Source: Acinetobacter boissieri (GTDB lineage: Bacteria; Pseudomonadota; Gammaproteobacteria; Pseudomonadales; Moraxellaceae). Taken from it: a stretch of 64,000 bases of DNA. The stretch covers positions 1-64,000 of the forward strand of contig NZ_FMYL01000001.1 in the NCBI RefSeq assembly GCF_900096955.1, written 5' to 3'. Shown one piece after another: positions 1 through 9,104 of this stretch. Position numbers and translations under genes: made by a program. The notes beneath the pieces are model-generated. The model worked only from the letters and a program-made list of their open reading frames with translations. It made no database searches and was not told the origin of the DNA. Every line of letters begins with the position of its first letter. Position 1 is the first letter of the stretch.

Positions 1-98
1 TTTATTTCATATCAGTGATAAAACTTAGTAAAAATCCACACAAGTTGTTCTTCAATTCTATTAATGATCGTCTAACTGATTCGTCATCAGTAAGCTAG
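1..98 (-). other. rRNA operon leader, 5' part (16S lies off the left edge)
   Basis: Read on the minus strand, the first ~98 bases follow a very strong promoter and contain no ORF. The text (AACAACTTGTGTGG and neighbours) resembles the 16S leader of Acinetobacter rrn operons as I remember it. The transcript would run left out of the window towards a 16S gene, which is not visible here. The identification is from promoter architecture and memory of the leader, not from rRNA sequence itself. Confidence 0.6.
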
Positions 99-105
99 GT
101 CGGCC

Positions 106-155
106 ATTCTACTCCGTTTCCAAAGTTTGTCAAATGCTTTTTGAAAGTTTTTTTC
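106..155 (-). promoter_or_regulatory. Strong rRNA-type sigma-70 promoter with UP-like element
   Basis: On the minus strand there is a perfect -35 TTGACA (128-133), a 16-bp spacer and a -10 TAGAAT (106-111), followed by a GC-rich discriminator (GGCCGACC). Upstream (about 134-155) is an A/T-tract stretch suited to an UP element. GC-rich discriminators plus UP elements are the hallmark of stringently controlled rRNA promoters. It fires leftwards, away from the yfi-like genes. Confidence 0.75.
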
Positions 156-156
156 A

Positions 157-449
157 CTACCCAACTAAACCCCCTTAACCAATCAATTCAAGACCTAAAC
201 CCCAAACCAATCAACTAAGCCATTGTTTATCAAGAAGTTTCTCTCAACAGCACCGCCGATGGATACGCATTATAGATCAATAATCTCCTAACGCAATACC
301 TTTCTTTAATTATCTCATTCAGATGATCGGTTTTTGTACTTAATCAATATAAATGTCTAATTAATCGCCTATCTAATCCCTTTTATTGCTATATATTTAC
401 TGATTAGATAAATTTTTTTTAGTATAGTGAAAATTAGGGCTCACTATAT
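157..449. other. AT-rich spacer between rRNA promoter and yfi-like operon
   Basis: No ORF or RNA gene is recognised here. A possible promoter for the downstream operon is TTGCTA (386-391), 17 bp, TAAATT (409-414). This is only a moderate match. An AGGG at 436-439 can serve as the ribosome-binding site for the first gene. Confidence 0.4.
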
Positions 450-971
450 TTGTATACTATGTATGTTTTTTCTCACTTAAAACAACTTATCGTTTGTATA
501 TGCTTAATAATGCTATCCCAGCTTGCTACAGCAGGGTACACACATAATCCCTACTCATTAACACTTGCTATTTTAAGTTATACAAAATGGAATTCTCAAA
601 AACCACTGTTTTGTGTATTAGAGGATCGTGATGTTGCTTTAGTTTTTCAACAAGAGATCCAACATAAAAAATACTCTTTTAATGTAAAGTCCATTTCGGA
701 ACGAGACTTAAATAACAATTCATGCGACATCATTTTTTTTAGTCAAAATATATCTTTTGCCCAACAAAATAATATTATTAAAAATAGTTTTCGGCCTTTT
801 ATGCTCTCCTTTACAATGAATAGTACCGAATGTGAAGGGCTTATCATCTTCTGCTTATATAAAAGAAAAGATCAATATACATTTAATTTAAACTTAGACT
901 CTTTGAGTCGATCTAAGCTCCATATTGACCCACGTGTATTGTTGCTTGCAAAAAATATGGAGGGCATTTAA
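450..971 (+). CDS. yfiR: YfiR-like periplasmic repressor of a diguanylate cyclase (DUF4154)
   Basis: This is a 173-residue protein with an N-terminal signal peptide (hydrophobic about 11-26, ending LATA) and a small periplasmic domain. YfiR binds the periplasmic part of the diguanylate cyclase YfiN and holds it inactive. Four cysteines in the mature part (C55, C92, C128, C135) match in spacing the two disulfide pairs known for Pseudomonas YfiR (C71-C110, C145-C152). The next two genes are a CHASE/HAMP/GGDEF cyclase and an OmpA-like lipoprotein, the same trio as yfiRNB. The start is uncertain: TTG at 450 sits 10 bases after AGGG, and ATG at 459 is the alternative. The stop overlaps the next start by one base. 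Overall identity to YfiR is low by eye; the call rests on context and the cysteine pattern. Confidence 0.72.
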   Translation: MYTMYVFSHLKQLIVCICLIMLSQLATAGYTHNPYSLTLAILSYTKWNSQKPLFCVLEDRDVALVFQQEIQHKKYSFNVKSISERDLNNNSCDIIFFSQNISFAQQNNIIKNSFRPFMLSFTMNSTECEGLIIFCLYKRKDQYTFNLNLDSLSRSKLHIDPRVLLLAKNMEGI

Positions 972-2203
972 TGAATACTTCTCCAAAAACATCACTACGT
1001 AGTATTTTTAGAAAATCTCAATTTATTGCTTTTTTAATTATGCTTTCAATCTGTCTATTGATGTTTATTTCAATTTCGACATTTATTATGAAAAGCTATG
1101 TTCAACAAAATATCAATCTACTGGGTAATACACTAAGTGAACACATTCAACCTGCACTTGTTTTTAGAGATGAGGCAACATTAAAACAGGTATTAAATGA
1201 ATATACCCAAACCCACTCCATTAAAACTATTTATGTTTTCGATAACAAAAATAATTTAATTGAAAGCAGTACAAAGTCTAAAGTTGATTTTTCTTTTTTT
1301 GAGAATCTATTAAATGAATGGTTTTTAAAACAACCTTCTAATTTCATCATTTATCATCAAGAAAAAATTGGAGTTATACAAATTTATGGTAGCTCGGAAT
1401 CAACTTTACATTTTTTATTTACAATATTCTTTGCAATATTCACTTGCATGACGGCAATGCTAATAACTCTTTGGCTTTCAACAAGAATTACATATCGATT
1501 TATTATGCAATCTATCTACCCTCTTACACATATCGCCCAACTTGTTAGCAAGCAAAAAGCATATAACTTAAGATTTCCAGATAACAAGATCCATGAGTTT
1601 AACAATTTAAATCATGTATTTAATGAGCTACTCTCTGAAATACAATCTTGGCACAATCAACTACAAAATGAGAATTATCTCTTATCCTACCAAACCAAAC
1701 ATGACCCTTTGACATCTTTAGCAAATAAAAGTTATTTTTATCAGTTCCTAATAAATATATTCAATCAACCTAGTGAAAAAACATCTACTGTTTTGCTATT
1801 TATTGACAACAATGACTTTAAGTCGATTAATGACAAATATGGTCACTTAGCTGGAGATAATATACTCATTGAGATGGGAATTCGATTTGAACTGGCACTA
1901 ACAAATGATTGCTTTATTGCACGATTAAGTGGGGATGAATTTGCTATTATTCTACCTAACATTACTAGTCAGCAATCACTGCATGAATACATTAAAATAT
2001 TAATGGCAACACAAAATATGCCTTTAATATTCAAAGAACAAGAGATTTTTTTCAGTTTTAGCATAGGAGCCGCCTACTTCAGACATGCCTCATCTCCCGA
2101 TGATTTAATTACTCAAGCAGATCAAGCAATGTATAAAGCAAAAAACTCTCCCGAACATTGGTTTATACACCATTCACCTTACAGGCCAAATGATCATGAA
2201 TAA
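971..2203 (+). CDS. yfiN: YfiN-like membrane diguanylate cyclase (periplasmic sensor, HAMP, GGDEF)
   Basis: This enzyme makes the second messenger c-di-GMP from two GTP. Its 410 residues show a membrane segment at about 17-40, a periplasmic sensor loop at about 41-145, a second membrane segment at about 146-170, a HAMP linker to about 223 and a GGDEF domain at about 240-405. The active-site signature is SGDEF (320-324), a variant seen in active cyclases. The metal-binding Asp in FIDNNDF and the INDKYGH..GD segment are present. The RxxD inhibitory I-site expected five residues before the signature is absent (TNDC instead), so product feedback inhibition is unlikely. It is coupled to both neighbours by overlaps of 1 and 14 bases. 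By analogy with YfiN, activity is held off by YfiR and released when YfiB sequesters YfiR; here that is inferred. Confidence 0.85.
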   Translation: MNTSPKTSLRSIFRKSQFIAFLIMLSICLLMFISISTFIMKSYVQQNINLLGNTLSEHIQPALVFRDEATLKQVLNEYTQTHSIKTIYVFDNKNNLIESSTKSKVDFSFFENLLNEWFLKQPSNFIIYHQEKIGVIQIYGSSESTLHFLFTIFFAIFTCMTAMLITLWLSTRITYRFIMQSIYPLTHIAQLVSKQKAYNLRFPDNKIHEFNNLNHVFNELLSEIQSWHNQLQNENYLLSYQTKHDPLTSLANKSYFYQFLINIFNQPSEKTSTVLLFIDNNDFKSINDKYGHLAGDNILIEMGIRFELALTNDCFIARLSGDEFAIILPNITSQQSLHEYIKILMATQNMPLIFKEQEIFFSFSIGAAYFRHASSPDDLITQADQAMYKAKNSPEHWFIHHSPYRPNDHE

Positions 2204-2669
2204 AATAGTGTGTGTTGCTCTTCTAATACTTATGACACACTTACTCACTGCATGTCAGCTTGGCGGTCTTAATTACAAACAATCAATTATGCTAGAACGC
2301 AAAGGTTTTCACTTAACAGATGAAGGCTGGGCCCTAGGTTTACCAGAGCGTATTTTATTCGGTTTTGACCAGTCAAAAATCACACCTCAACAGCAGTCAA
2401 ATTTAATAAAACTTGCAGAAGAGTTAAAAAAATATCAATTATATAAAGTTAAAGTGATTGGACATACAGATAATATTGGAAACAATGAATACAATATCAA
2501 ACTTTCAGAAGTTAGAGCAAAGAGCGTTGCAAAAATTTTTTACCTACATGGGTTTAATATTCAAGATATAACAATCATTGGCCGTGGTGCTTCAGAACCA
2601 ATGAACAGTAATGATAATGAAGAGCATAAAGCAAATAATCGTAGAGTAACTATTATTGTAATTCCATAG
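2190..2669 (+). CDS. yfiB: YfiB-like OmpA-family peptidoglycan-binding lipoprotein
   Basis: This is a 159-residue outer-membrane lipoprotein. The signal peptide ends in the lipobox LTAC (about residues 19-22), followed by a short linker with the segment GWALGLPER and then an OmpA C-terminal domain (about 55-157; GHTDN, LSEVRA, GRGASEP, NNRRV). In the Yfi system the lipoprotein binds peptidoglycan and captures YfiR, freeing the cyclase. The ORF overlaps the cyclase gene by 14 bases. A second in-frame ATG at 2196 is equally possible as start. Alone it could be any Pal-like lipoprotein; its place behind yfiR and yfiN is the deciding evidence. Confidence 0.8.
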   Translation: MIMNKIVCVALLILMTHLLTACQLGGLNYKQSIMLERKGFHLTDEGWALGLPERILFGFDQSKITPQQQSNLIKLAEELKKYQLYKVKVIGHTDNIGNNEYNIKLSEVRAKSVAKIFYLHGFNIQDITIIGRGASEPMNSNDNEEHKANNRRVTIIVIP

Positions 2670-2686
2670 ATACTTAAAATTTAGAC

Positions 2687-2720
2687 AAAAAAAATCCGCT
2701 TTTGAAAGCGGTATTTTTTT
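2687..2720. terminator. Bidirectional terminator between yfiB and the tRNA cluster
   Basis: An inverted repeat CCGCTTT/AAAGCGG (2696-2711) is flanked by an A-run on the left and a T-run on the right. It can end both the plus-strand yfi operon and the minus-strand tRNA transcript. The T-run abuts the 3' end of the first tRNA-Pro. Confidence 0.8.
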
Positions 2721-2796
2721 GGTCGGAGCAGTAGGATTCGAACCTACGACCCCCTGGTCCCAAACCAGGTGCACTACCAGGCTGTGCTATGCTCCG
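2720..2796 (-). tRNA. tRNA-Pro (anticodon TGG)
   Basis: This 77-nt cloverleaf with encoded CCA has acceptor CGGAGCA paired with TGCTCCG, T-loop GGTTCGAATCC and anticodon loop TTTGGGA. It is the last gene of a four-tRNA minus-strand cluster and is identical to the copy at 3030-3106. Confidence 0.95.
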
Positions 2797-2801
2797 TAAA
2801 T

Positions 2802-2878
2802 TGGGGTGAATGATGGGGCTCGAACCCACGACAACCGGAATCACAATCCGGGGCTCTACCAACTGAGCTACATCCACC
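2802..2878 (-). tRNA. tRNA-His (anticodon GTG)
   Basis: This 77-nt cloverleaf includes the extra 5' G(-1), paired with C73, that is typical of tRNA-His. The anticodon loop is ATTGTGATT, the D-arm AGCTCAGTTGGTAGAG, and CCA is encoded. Confidence 0.95.
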
Positions 2879-2910
2879 ATAACGGTTGTTCTTTACCTAC
2901 CAGACAACTA

Positions 2911-2987
2911 TGGTGCGCCTGACAGGATTCGAACCTGTGACCATCCGCTTAGAAGGCGGATGCTCTATCCAACTGAGCTACAGGCGC
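2911..2987 (-). tRNA. tRNA-Arg (anticodon TCT)
   Basis: This 77-nt cloverleaf has acceptor GCGCCTG/CAGGCGC, anticodon loop CTTCTAA, T-loop GGTTCGAATCC and an encoded CCA. Confidence 0.95.
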
Positions 2988-3029
2988 ATAACCGATACTA
3001 TTTAACTAGTATCTATATCTGCCGATTTT

Positions 3030-3106
3030 TGGTCGGAGCAGTAGGATTCGAACCTACGACCCCCTGGTCCCAAACCAGGTGCACTACCAGGCTGTGCTAT
3101 GCTCCG
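3030..3106 (-). tRNA. tRNA-Pro (anticodon TGG), second identical copy
   Basis: This is the first gene of the cluster in transcription order. It is identical over all 77 nt to the tRNA-Pro at 2720-2796. With its twin it brackets the His and Arg genes as a direct repeat. Confidence 0.95.
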
Positions 3107-3152
3107 ATTATTCTCAGCTTTTTCATACTACACATCGTGTGGTACGGTGTGC

Positions 3153-3181
3153 ATTCTATGCTTGGAGTGAGATTAGGTCAA
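3153..3181 (-). promoter_or_regulatory. Promoter of the tRNA Pro-Arg-His-Pro cluster
   Basis: On the minus strand, -35 TTGACC (3176-3181), a 17-bp spacer and -10 TAGAAT (3153-3158) lie about 47 bp upstream of the first tRNA. The -10 hexamer equals that of the rRNA promoter at the left edge. Confidence 0.75.
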
Positions 3182-3340
3182 GTGCTATATTTAAAAAAAA
3201 GCATTTTATTTATTTGATAGAACATTTATTCACCACAACCCCCACATATTGTTCTATTTTTATTCATTTCAATAACTTAAAAGGCATCACTCCTAAAAAA
3301 TCCTATATCAAAATATAAGATTTCTTAGCTATTTTATTTT

Positions 3341-4561
3341 TTAAGATCTATAATCTGCATTAATTTTAACATAGTCATATGATAAGTCGCAGGTATAGAC
3401 TATGTCTTGTGCATTTCCTCGACCCAAGTCAACATGAATGGTCAATTCAGGTTTTGACATCACACGAATGCCTTCCTCTTCGGTATATATTTCTGCCCGC
3501 CCGCCATTTTTACAAATTTGAACTTCATCTAGCCAAACTTGTACTTTTTCTACATCCAGGTCAGAAATATTGGCATAACCTATTGCGCATAATATACGTC
3601 CCCAGTTAGGGTCCGATGCAAAAATAGCGGTCTTAACTAATGGTGAGTGTGCAATGCTGTATGCTACATCACAACATTCTTGTGTATTTTGACCACCCTT
3701 TACATCTACAGTAATAAATTTAGTTGCACCTTCACCATCTCGAACAATCAGCTGAGCAAGACGTTTCATCACTTCAAAGAGTTTATCTTTTACTATTTTG
3801 TATCTTGGGTCATTTTCTGTTTGAATTTCCTGACCGCCAGCTTGACCTGTTGCGGCAAAGATACATGAGTCATTGGTTGATGTATCACCATCTACAGTAA
3901 TGCGGTTAAAAGATTGGTCTGCGGCTTGTTTTAAGAGCTGTTGTACAAGTGGTTTACTGATTGGAATATCTGTGACAATAAAACTCAGCATCGTTGCCAT
4001 GTTAGGGCGAATCATACCTGCGCCTTTACTAATGCCAGTCATATTGTAAACAATACCATCAAGCTCAAGCTGTATAGATGCGCCTTTGGGTACGGTATCT
4101 GTGGTCATAATGCCATGAGCTGCATCTAACCACGCATTATCATTTAAAGTTTTGAGGGCAGATGGGGTTGCATTAGTAATCCGCTCAATAGGTAATTGTT
4201 CACCAATGACACCTGTTGAAAATGGTAAAACTTGTTCGGCTTTAATACCTGCTTCGTGTGCAACTGCTTCACACATCGCATATGCATTTTTCATACCCTC
4301 TTCGCCTGTCCCTGCATTTGCATTACCCGTGTTAATAATCAAATAACGGGTATCTTCAGTACTTAGGTGTTTTTTACAGATACGAACAGGTGCTGCACAA
4401 AATGCATTTTGCGTAAAAACACCAGCAACATGTGTACCTTCTGAAAACTCGAATATAACTAGGTCTCGCCGATTAGGATATCGCACATATGCTTGTGTGG
4501 TTCCAATTTTTAAGCCTTTGACTGACTGCATGTGTGGTATATGTATATCGCCAACCGCCAT
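3341..4561 (-). CDS. argJ: Bifunctional glutamate N-acetyltransferase / N-acetylglutamate synthase ArgJ
   Basis: ArgJ moves the acetyl group from N-acetylornithine to glutamate (and can acetylate glutamate from acetyl-CoA), recycling the acetyl group of arginine synthesis in the cytoplasm. The 406-residue protein is full length. It carries the self-cleavage site of the family, NMATML, with the cut expected before Thr190, which becomes the catalytic nucleophile of the beta chain. Other family marks are STGVIGE (115-121) and the C-terminal segment DPNWGR. It is transcribed leftwards, downstream of secA and a small exported protein. Possible bifunctionality is known for the family and cannot be read from the sequence. 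Confidence 0.96.
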   Translation of the reverse strand: MAVGDIHIPHMQSVKGLKIGTTQAYVRYPNRRDLVIFEFSEGTHVAGVFTQNAFCAAPVRICKKHLSTEDTRYLIINTGNANAGTGEEGMKNAYAMCEAVAHEAGIKAEQVLPFSTGVIGEQLPIERITNATPSALKTLNDNAWLDAAHGIMTTDTVPKGASIQLELDGIVYNMTGISKGAGMIRPNMATMLSFIVTDIPISKPLVQQLLKQAADQSFNRITVDGDTSTNDSCIFAATGQAGGQEIQTENDPRYKIVKDKLFEVMKRLAQLIVRDGEGATKFITVDVKGGQNTQECCDVAYSIAHSPLVKTAIFASDPNWGRILCAIGYANISDLDVEKVQVWLDEVQICKNGGRAEIYTEEEGIRVMSKPELTIHVDLGRGNAQDIVYTCDLSYDYVKINADYRS

Positions 4562-4621
4562 GATTTTTCCTAATAGATGACAAGTAAAGAGGGAGATTGA
4601 GTGAAAGCTTACCCAATTATT

Positions 4622-4984
4622 TTATGGGTTCAGCTGCGCAGACAGATCAATGAGTGCTTTTTCTGCATTAAGTTGACTGGTTTCAGATACTGCTGAATTT
4701 TGAGCAATAATTTTTTTGGCAGTTACATTATTTGCAGCTGCAATCGCATCTGTTTGTAAAATTACTGTACGTCCTTCAGTGTTATCTAAAGTATAGCTGA
4801 TGCCTGTACGTGGACTAATAATCGTAAGTGTATTGCCCTTCGAAGTTGCCTCAGCCAATTGGGGTCCCATGGCTGCTTTCACATTACCAACGGTTGTTGT
4901 AAATGGTTCTGTAGGTGCAGCAATCGCTACTGTAGAGGCCATGATTAAAGAAGCGACTAAACCGTGTTTTATTTTCATCATCAT
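4622..4984 (-). CDS. Small exported protein of unknown function
   Basis: This is a 120-residue protein with a clear signal peptide (basic MMMKIKHG, hydrophobic core, cleavage near VAIAAP, residue about 23). The mature part of about 97 residues is predicted soluble, with no cysteines, and is rich in Ala, Thr and Asn. I do not recognise the family. A periplasmic location is inferred. It sits alone between secA and argJ on the same strand. A terminator (5064-5089) precedes it, so it probably has its own promoter in 4985-5063. Confidence 0.7.
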   Translation of the reverse strand: MMMKIKHGLVASLIMASTVAIAAPTEPFTTTVGNVKAAMGPQLAEATSKGNTLTIISPRTGISYTLDNTEGRTVILQTDAIAAANNVTAKKIIAQNSAVSETSQLNAEKALIDLSAQLNP

Positions 4985-5061
4985 ATTATCTCTGTTGTAT
5001 TAAGTATTACTATAGCAAAATTTTTGTTAAATTTTAGTATTCATCGTGCTGTGATAAACGT

Positions 5062-5090
5062 AAAAAAGCAGAACTCTTGTTCTGCTTTTG
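5062..5090. terminator. Rho-independent terminator of secA
   Basis: An 11-bp perfect stem AAAAGCAGAAC / GTTCTGCTTTT (5064-5074, 5079-5089) with loop TCTT is followed by a T-run on the minus strand. It lies just past the secA stop. Confidence 0.9.
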
Positions 5091-5102
5091 TAAAGGCTTG
5101 TG

Positions 5103-7811
5103 TTAAATTTTACCGTGACATTGTTTATATTTCAATCCTGAACCACAAGGACATGGCGCATTACGACTTGTTGGTGCAATCGTTTCTTCAGTTAACTCAC
5201 CTTCTGCTGTTTGTACAGTATCATCTTGCGTCACTACACCTGTTAATCCATCTACACTGTCATGCTCAAAGACCAAATCAGCATTTTGTTGTTGTGCTTC
5301 TATTGCAGCCATTTCTTCTGGTGAAGGCACTCTCACTGTAGACAAATCATTAATAATGTCGCTTTTAATCACACCTAGCATATTTACAAATAGGTTAAAT
5401 GCTTCTTTTTTATACTCTTGTTCTGGATTTTTTTGAGCATAACCTCTCAAATGAATGCCTTGACGTAAGTAATCCATAGCAGCTAGATGTTCTTTCCAAT
5501 GGCGATCTAGAGCATTAAGCGTATAATTTCGCTCAAGTACTTCAGCCATTTCTAGCCCCATGTTTTGGCGACGATTACGATAACGTGTCAACACTTCATC
5601 GGTAATACGTCTTACTAGACCTTCTTCGTCGAGTCTACGATCTTCATCTAACCACTGTTGAACTGGCAAGTCGACATGCAAGTCTGTACGTAATGCAGTT
5701 TCTAAACCTTGAATATCCCACTGGTCATGAATCGATTCAGGTGGAATAAATGTAGCAATAAAACCTGTCATAACCTCTTGATGCATTTCCTCAAGGTAAT
5801 TTTGTAGTGATTCTTCAACTAAAATTTCATCACGTTGAGAGTAAATAATTTTACGTTGTTCATTATTTACGTCGTCATATTTAAGTAAATTTTTACGTAT
5901 ATCAAAGTTACGTGCTTCTACTTTCTGCTGTGCATTTTCAATAGAACGACTCACCATTTTATGTTCAATGGCCTCATCTTCTTTTAAACCCATGGCACGC
6001 ATCATAGCAATGACTCGGTCACCCGCAAAGATACGCATGAGGTCATCTTCAAGTGATAAGTAAAAGCGTGATAAACCTGGGTCACCTTGACGACCTGCAC
6101 GACCACGTAATTGGTTGTCGATACGACGAGATTCGTGACGTTCTGAACCAATAATATGCAAACCACCTGCATCTAATACTGCTTCATGGTCAAGTTGCCA
6201 TTGTTCTTTAAGTCTAGCTTCGTCTTGGGCGGTTGGATTTTCAATTTTAGCGAGTTTTACTTTCCAGTTACCACCCAATAAAATATCTGTACCACGACCT
6301 GCCATGTTTGTGGCAATCGTTACTGCACCTAAACTACCTGCTTGGGCAATAATATCGGCTTCTCTTTCATGTTGTTTAGCATTGAGTACTTCGTGTTTAA
6401 TGCCTGCTTGTGTCATTTTATGCGACAGAATTTCACTTGACTCAATGGTTGCTGTACCCACCAAAATAGGGGCTTTGGTTTCTTGAATACGTTTAATTTC
6501 AGCAACGATCGCATCATATTTACCATTGCGATTTAGGTAAATTAAATCGTTTAAGTCTTTACGAACCATTGGTCGATGCGTTGGAATTAAAACAACATCT
6601 AGGCCATAAATTTCTTTCATTTCTGATGCTTCGGTATCTGCTGTACCTGTCATACCTGAAAGTTTTTTATAAAGACGGAAATAGTTTTGGAATGTTGTTG
6701 TTGCTAAAGTTTGGTTTTCGGGTTGAATTTCTAATTTTTCTTTGGCTTCTACAGCTTGATGTAAGCCTTCTGACCAGCGACGGCCTGGCATAGTTCGGCC
6801 AGTATGCTCATCGACAATAACAATCTCACCATCATGAATAATATACTGTACATCTTTTTGGAAAAGGAAGTGGGCACGAATTGCAGCAGATACATGGTGA
6901 ACAAGGTTTAGGTTAGTTGCTGAGTAAAGTGTGTCTCCTTCATCAAGCAATCCCATTGCAATCAGTTCTTTTTCTACAGTTTCATAGCCCACTTCTGTCA
7001 TTTCTACTGAGCGTTGCTTTTCATCAATCCAAAAATGACCACCATCTGCCACTTTTTCTTCTTTTTGTGGGTGGAGTTTAGGCGGAATGGCATTAATTGC
7101 AGCATATAATTGAGATGAATCTTCACTTTGCCCAGAAATGATAAGTGGTGTACGTGCTTCATCAATTAAGATCGAATCGACTTCATCAATAATGGCATAG
7201 CTTAAGCCACGTTGCTTCTTTTCTGCAAATGAGAACACCATATTGTCACGTAGGTAGTCAAAACCAAATTCGTTATTCGTACCGTAAGTGATGTCAGCAG
7301 CGTAGGCATGTGCTTTTTCATCTGGGGCTTGCATTGAATAAATCGTGCCAACAGTTAGGCCGAGAAACTCAAACAATGGACGGTTTAACTCTGCATCACG
7401 CTGTGCAAGGTAGTCATTGACCGTAATAACATGCACGCCTTCGCCACTTAACGCATTTAAGTAGCACGCCAAAGTACCCATAAGCGTTTTACCTTCACCC
7501 GTACGCATTTCAGCAATTTTGCCTTCGTGCAGGGTGATACCACCAATGAGTTGTACGTCGTAGTGACGCATACCCATGATACGTTTTGCGGCTTCTCGAC
7601 AGACAGCAAAAGCTTCTGGTAAAAAACTATCTAAGCTTTTACCATCTTGGTAACGCTGTTTAAACTCTTGTGTTTTTGCCGATAGTTCTGCATCGCTGAG
7701 CGCAGAGATCGTCGGTTCGAGCGCGTTAATTTTATCTACAATTTTACGCATACGTTTGAGCTCTCGCTCATTTTTAGTACCGAAGATACCTCCGATCAGA
7801 CTTCCCAACAT
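5103..7811 (-). CDS. secA: Preprotein translocase ATPase SecA
   Basis: SecA is the motor that pushes unfolded preproteins through SecYEG using ATP. The 902-residue protein is full length. It has Walker A GEGKT (105-109), the DEAD-type box IIDEVDS near residue 210 and the second nucleotide-binding fold with [11 protein letters not shown]. The C-terminal zinc and SecB-binding tail is CPCGSG..KQCHG (C887, C889, C898, H899). No secM-like arrest gene is seen upstream; the 210-bp upstream gap has no matching ORF. It works with YajC-SecD-SecF (42919-46188) and the YfgM-like protein (49480-50184), also in this window. Confidence 0.98.
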   Translation of the reverse strand: MLGSLIGGIFGTKNERELKRMRKIVDKINALEPTISALSDAELSAKTQEFKQRYQDGKSLDSFLPEAFAVCREAAKRIMGMRHYDVQLIGGITLHEGKIAEMRTGEGKTLMGTLACYLNALSGEGVHVITVNDYLAQRDAELNRPLFEFLGLTVGTIYSMQAPDEKAHAYAADITYGTNNEFGFDYLRDNMVFSFAEKKQRGLSYAIIDEVDSILIDEARTPLIISGQSEDSSQLYAAINAIPPKLHPQKEEKVADGGHFWIDEKQRSVEMTEVGYETVEKELIAMGLLDEGDTLYSATNLNLVHHVSAAIRAHFLFQKDVQYIIHDGEIVIVDEHTGRTMPGRRWSEGLHQAVEAKEKLEIQPENQTLATTTFQNYFRLYKKLSGMTGTADTEASEMKEIYGLDVVLIPTHRPMVRKDLNDLIYLNRNGKYDAIVAEIKRIQETKAPILVGTATIESSEILSHKMTQAGIKHEVLNAKQHEREADIIAQAGSLGAVTIATNMAGRGTDILLGGNWKVKLAKIENPTAQDEARLKEQWQLDHEAVLDAGGLHIIGSERHESRRIDNQLRGRAGRQGDPGLSRFYLSLEDDLMRIFAGDRVIAMMRAMGLKEDEAIEHKMVSRSIENAQQKVEARNFDIRKNLLKYDDVNNEQRKIIYSQRDEILVEESLQNYLEEMHQEVMTGFIATFIPPESIHDQWDIQGLETALRTDLHVDLPVQQWLDEDRRLDEEGLVRRITDEVLTRYRNRRQNMGLEMAEVLERNYTLNALDRHWKEHLAAMDYLRQGIHLRGYAQKNPEQEYKKEAFNLFVNMLGVIKSDIINDLSTVRVPSPEEMAAIEAQQQNADLVFEHDSVDGLTGVVTQDDTVQTAEGELTEETIAPTSRNAPCPCGSGLKYKQCHGKI

Positions 7812-7864
7812 GAATCACTCTCTAATTTTGGCCAGTTCAAAATAAATGTTTGTCATTAGTGTTT

Positions 7865-7892
7865 ATTATGGTGCTAGTTTTTGGAAGTACAA
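7865..7892 (-). promoter_or_regulatory. Candidate secA promoter
   Basis: On the minus strand, -35 TTGTAC (7887-7892), a 16-bp spacer and -10 CATAAT (7865-7870) lie about 54 bp before the secA start. The match to consensus is only moderate. Confidence 0.4.
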
Positions 7893-8021
7893 GTTTTTTG
7901 AACAAAAACTATGACTTTAATTGTCAAAACCAAGTTATTTTGGGCTTGTTTTGAAAAATTACCTAGCATTAGCAAACAAGTGTAATCAATTTTCTTAATT
8001 ACACTGCTTACATATTTGCGC

Positions 8022-9104
8022 TTAACGTTCTTCTAAAGGTACCCAGTCAATCACCCATGCAGATGGCATATTTAAACTTGTATCTGTTTGGATTTTTTTG
8101 CGTAATATATCTGCATGATCTTTACTTTTGCTTGGTCCAACCATAATGCGTATACCTTTCGATGTTGGACTAGTCGTAATTTTGTACCCTTTCGCTTTGA
8201 GTTTTGCGATCGTTGTATCTGCATTGGCTTGATTAGCAGCCAAAGCAACTTGTACCATCCATTTTTTATGATCACTTTCATCTTTCATGATTTCACGTGC
8301 TTTTTCAGCATCTGATTTCTTCTTGTGATCTAATTCATTTTGAGTTTGAGCATGGCTTTGTTCAACTTTATGTTGAACATCGGAGTCAGTTTGTAGTTTT
8401 TCTTTTTGTTTTGCCTCTTGTGCCTGCTGTAATTTAACTTTTTCTTCATGCACCTTTTTTGCTTGCTCTCGTTCAGTTTTTTTCTTTAGCTCTTGCTCAG
8501 CTTTTTTAGCATCTTCAAGTGCTCGCTGCTTTCTTTCTTTTTCTGCAGCATCAGATTGCTTCTTTAACTCCGCTTTTTTCTCTAATTCAGCTTGTTTCTT
8601 TGCTTCCAATTTTTTCTCTAAATCTGCTTTTTGTTTTGCCTCAAGTGCTAATTTTTTTTCATCTACACTTTGTTGCTTAGGCTTATCTGTGACTTCTGGT
8701 GGTACATCTACAGCTGTTTGTTCTTTTACACGGCGTGCATTAATTTGTGCATACTCTTGAGCTGCTTTTTTTGCAGCTGCTGCCTCTGCTTGCTGTTGTT
8801 GTGCAAGATACTGCTGTGTTTTTGCCTCTTGATCTGCAATCACTTTTTCTCTTGTGCGTTTTTGTTCTTCAAGTAGCCGTTTTTCAGTTTCAATATCTAC
8901 TGTCACAGGTTGTAGGGACTGCATTTCTTCAACTTTAGCAGGCACAGGTGGTTTTGAAGCACTCGACTGTTGAGTTGGCTTTACTTCTTGCGTGTGATTT
9001 CCTTGTATTTCATGCGCCCCTTTAAATAGTAAAGCAGCAAGCAATGTACCGCCACCGAGCAGTACAATACCGCCCATCCAACGTTGCTTATTATTCATGG
9101 ACAT
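8022..9104 (-). CDS. SPOR-domain membrane protein (DedD-like)
   Basis: This 360-residue inner-membrane protein has a short cytoplasmic start, one membrane segment (about 10-28), a long Lys/Glu/Gln/Ala-rich coiled-coil stretch (about 60-270) and a C-terminal SPOR domain (about 283-357), which in this family binds denuded septal peptidoglycan. Its place directly after folC, overlapping it by 14 bases, is the place of dedD in Enterobacteria, so a cell-division role is inferred. It is longer than E. coli DedD because of the charged coiled coil. It is the last gene of the trpA-accD-folC transcript. Unlike E. coli, no cvpA-purF follows. Confidence 0.85.
   Translation of the reverse strand: MSMNNKQRWMGGIVLLGGGTLLAALLFKGAHEIQGNHTQEVKPTQQSSASKPPVPAKVEEMQSLQPVTVDIETEKRLLEEQKRTREKVIADQEAKTQQYLAQQQQAEAAAAKKAAQEYAQINARRVKEQTAVDVPPEVTDKPKQQSVDEKKLALEAKQKADLEKKLEAKKQAELEKKAELKKQSDAAEKERKQRALEDAKKAEQELKKKTEREQAKKVHEEKVKLQQAQEAKQKEKLQTDSDVQHKVEQSHAQTQNELDHKKKSDAEKAREIMKDESDHKKWMVQVALAANQANADTTIAKLKAKGYKITTSPTSKGIRIMVGPSKSKDHADILRKKIQTDTSLNMPSAWVIDWVPLEER

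Noticed and set aside
2592..3318. Several short ORFs on both strands across the tRNA cluster
   Set aside because: They translate tRNA genes and their spacers; none has a ribosome-binding site or protein-like composition.
7812..8021. A secM-like arrest gene before secA
   Set aside because: The gap holds no exported ORF with an arrest-like end.
8670..8938. Plus-strand ORFs opposite the SPOR gene rich in Leu and Cys
   Set aside because: They are antisense shadows of the Lys/Glu/Gln-rich coiled coil.
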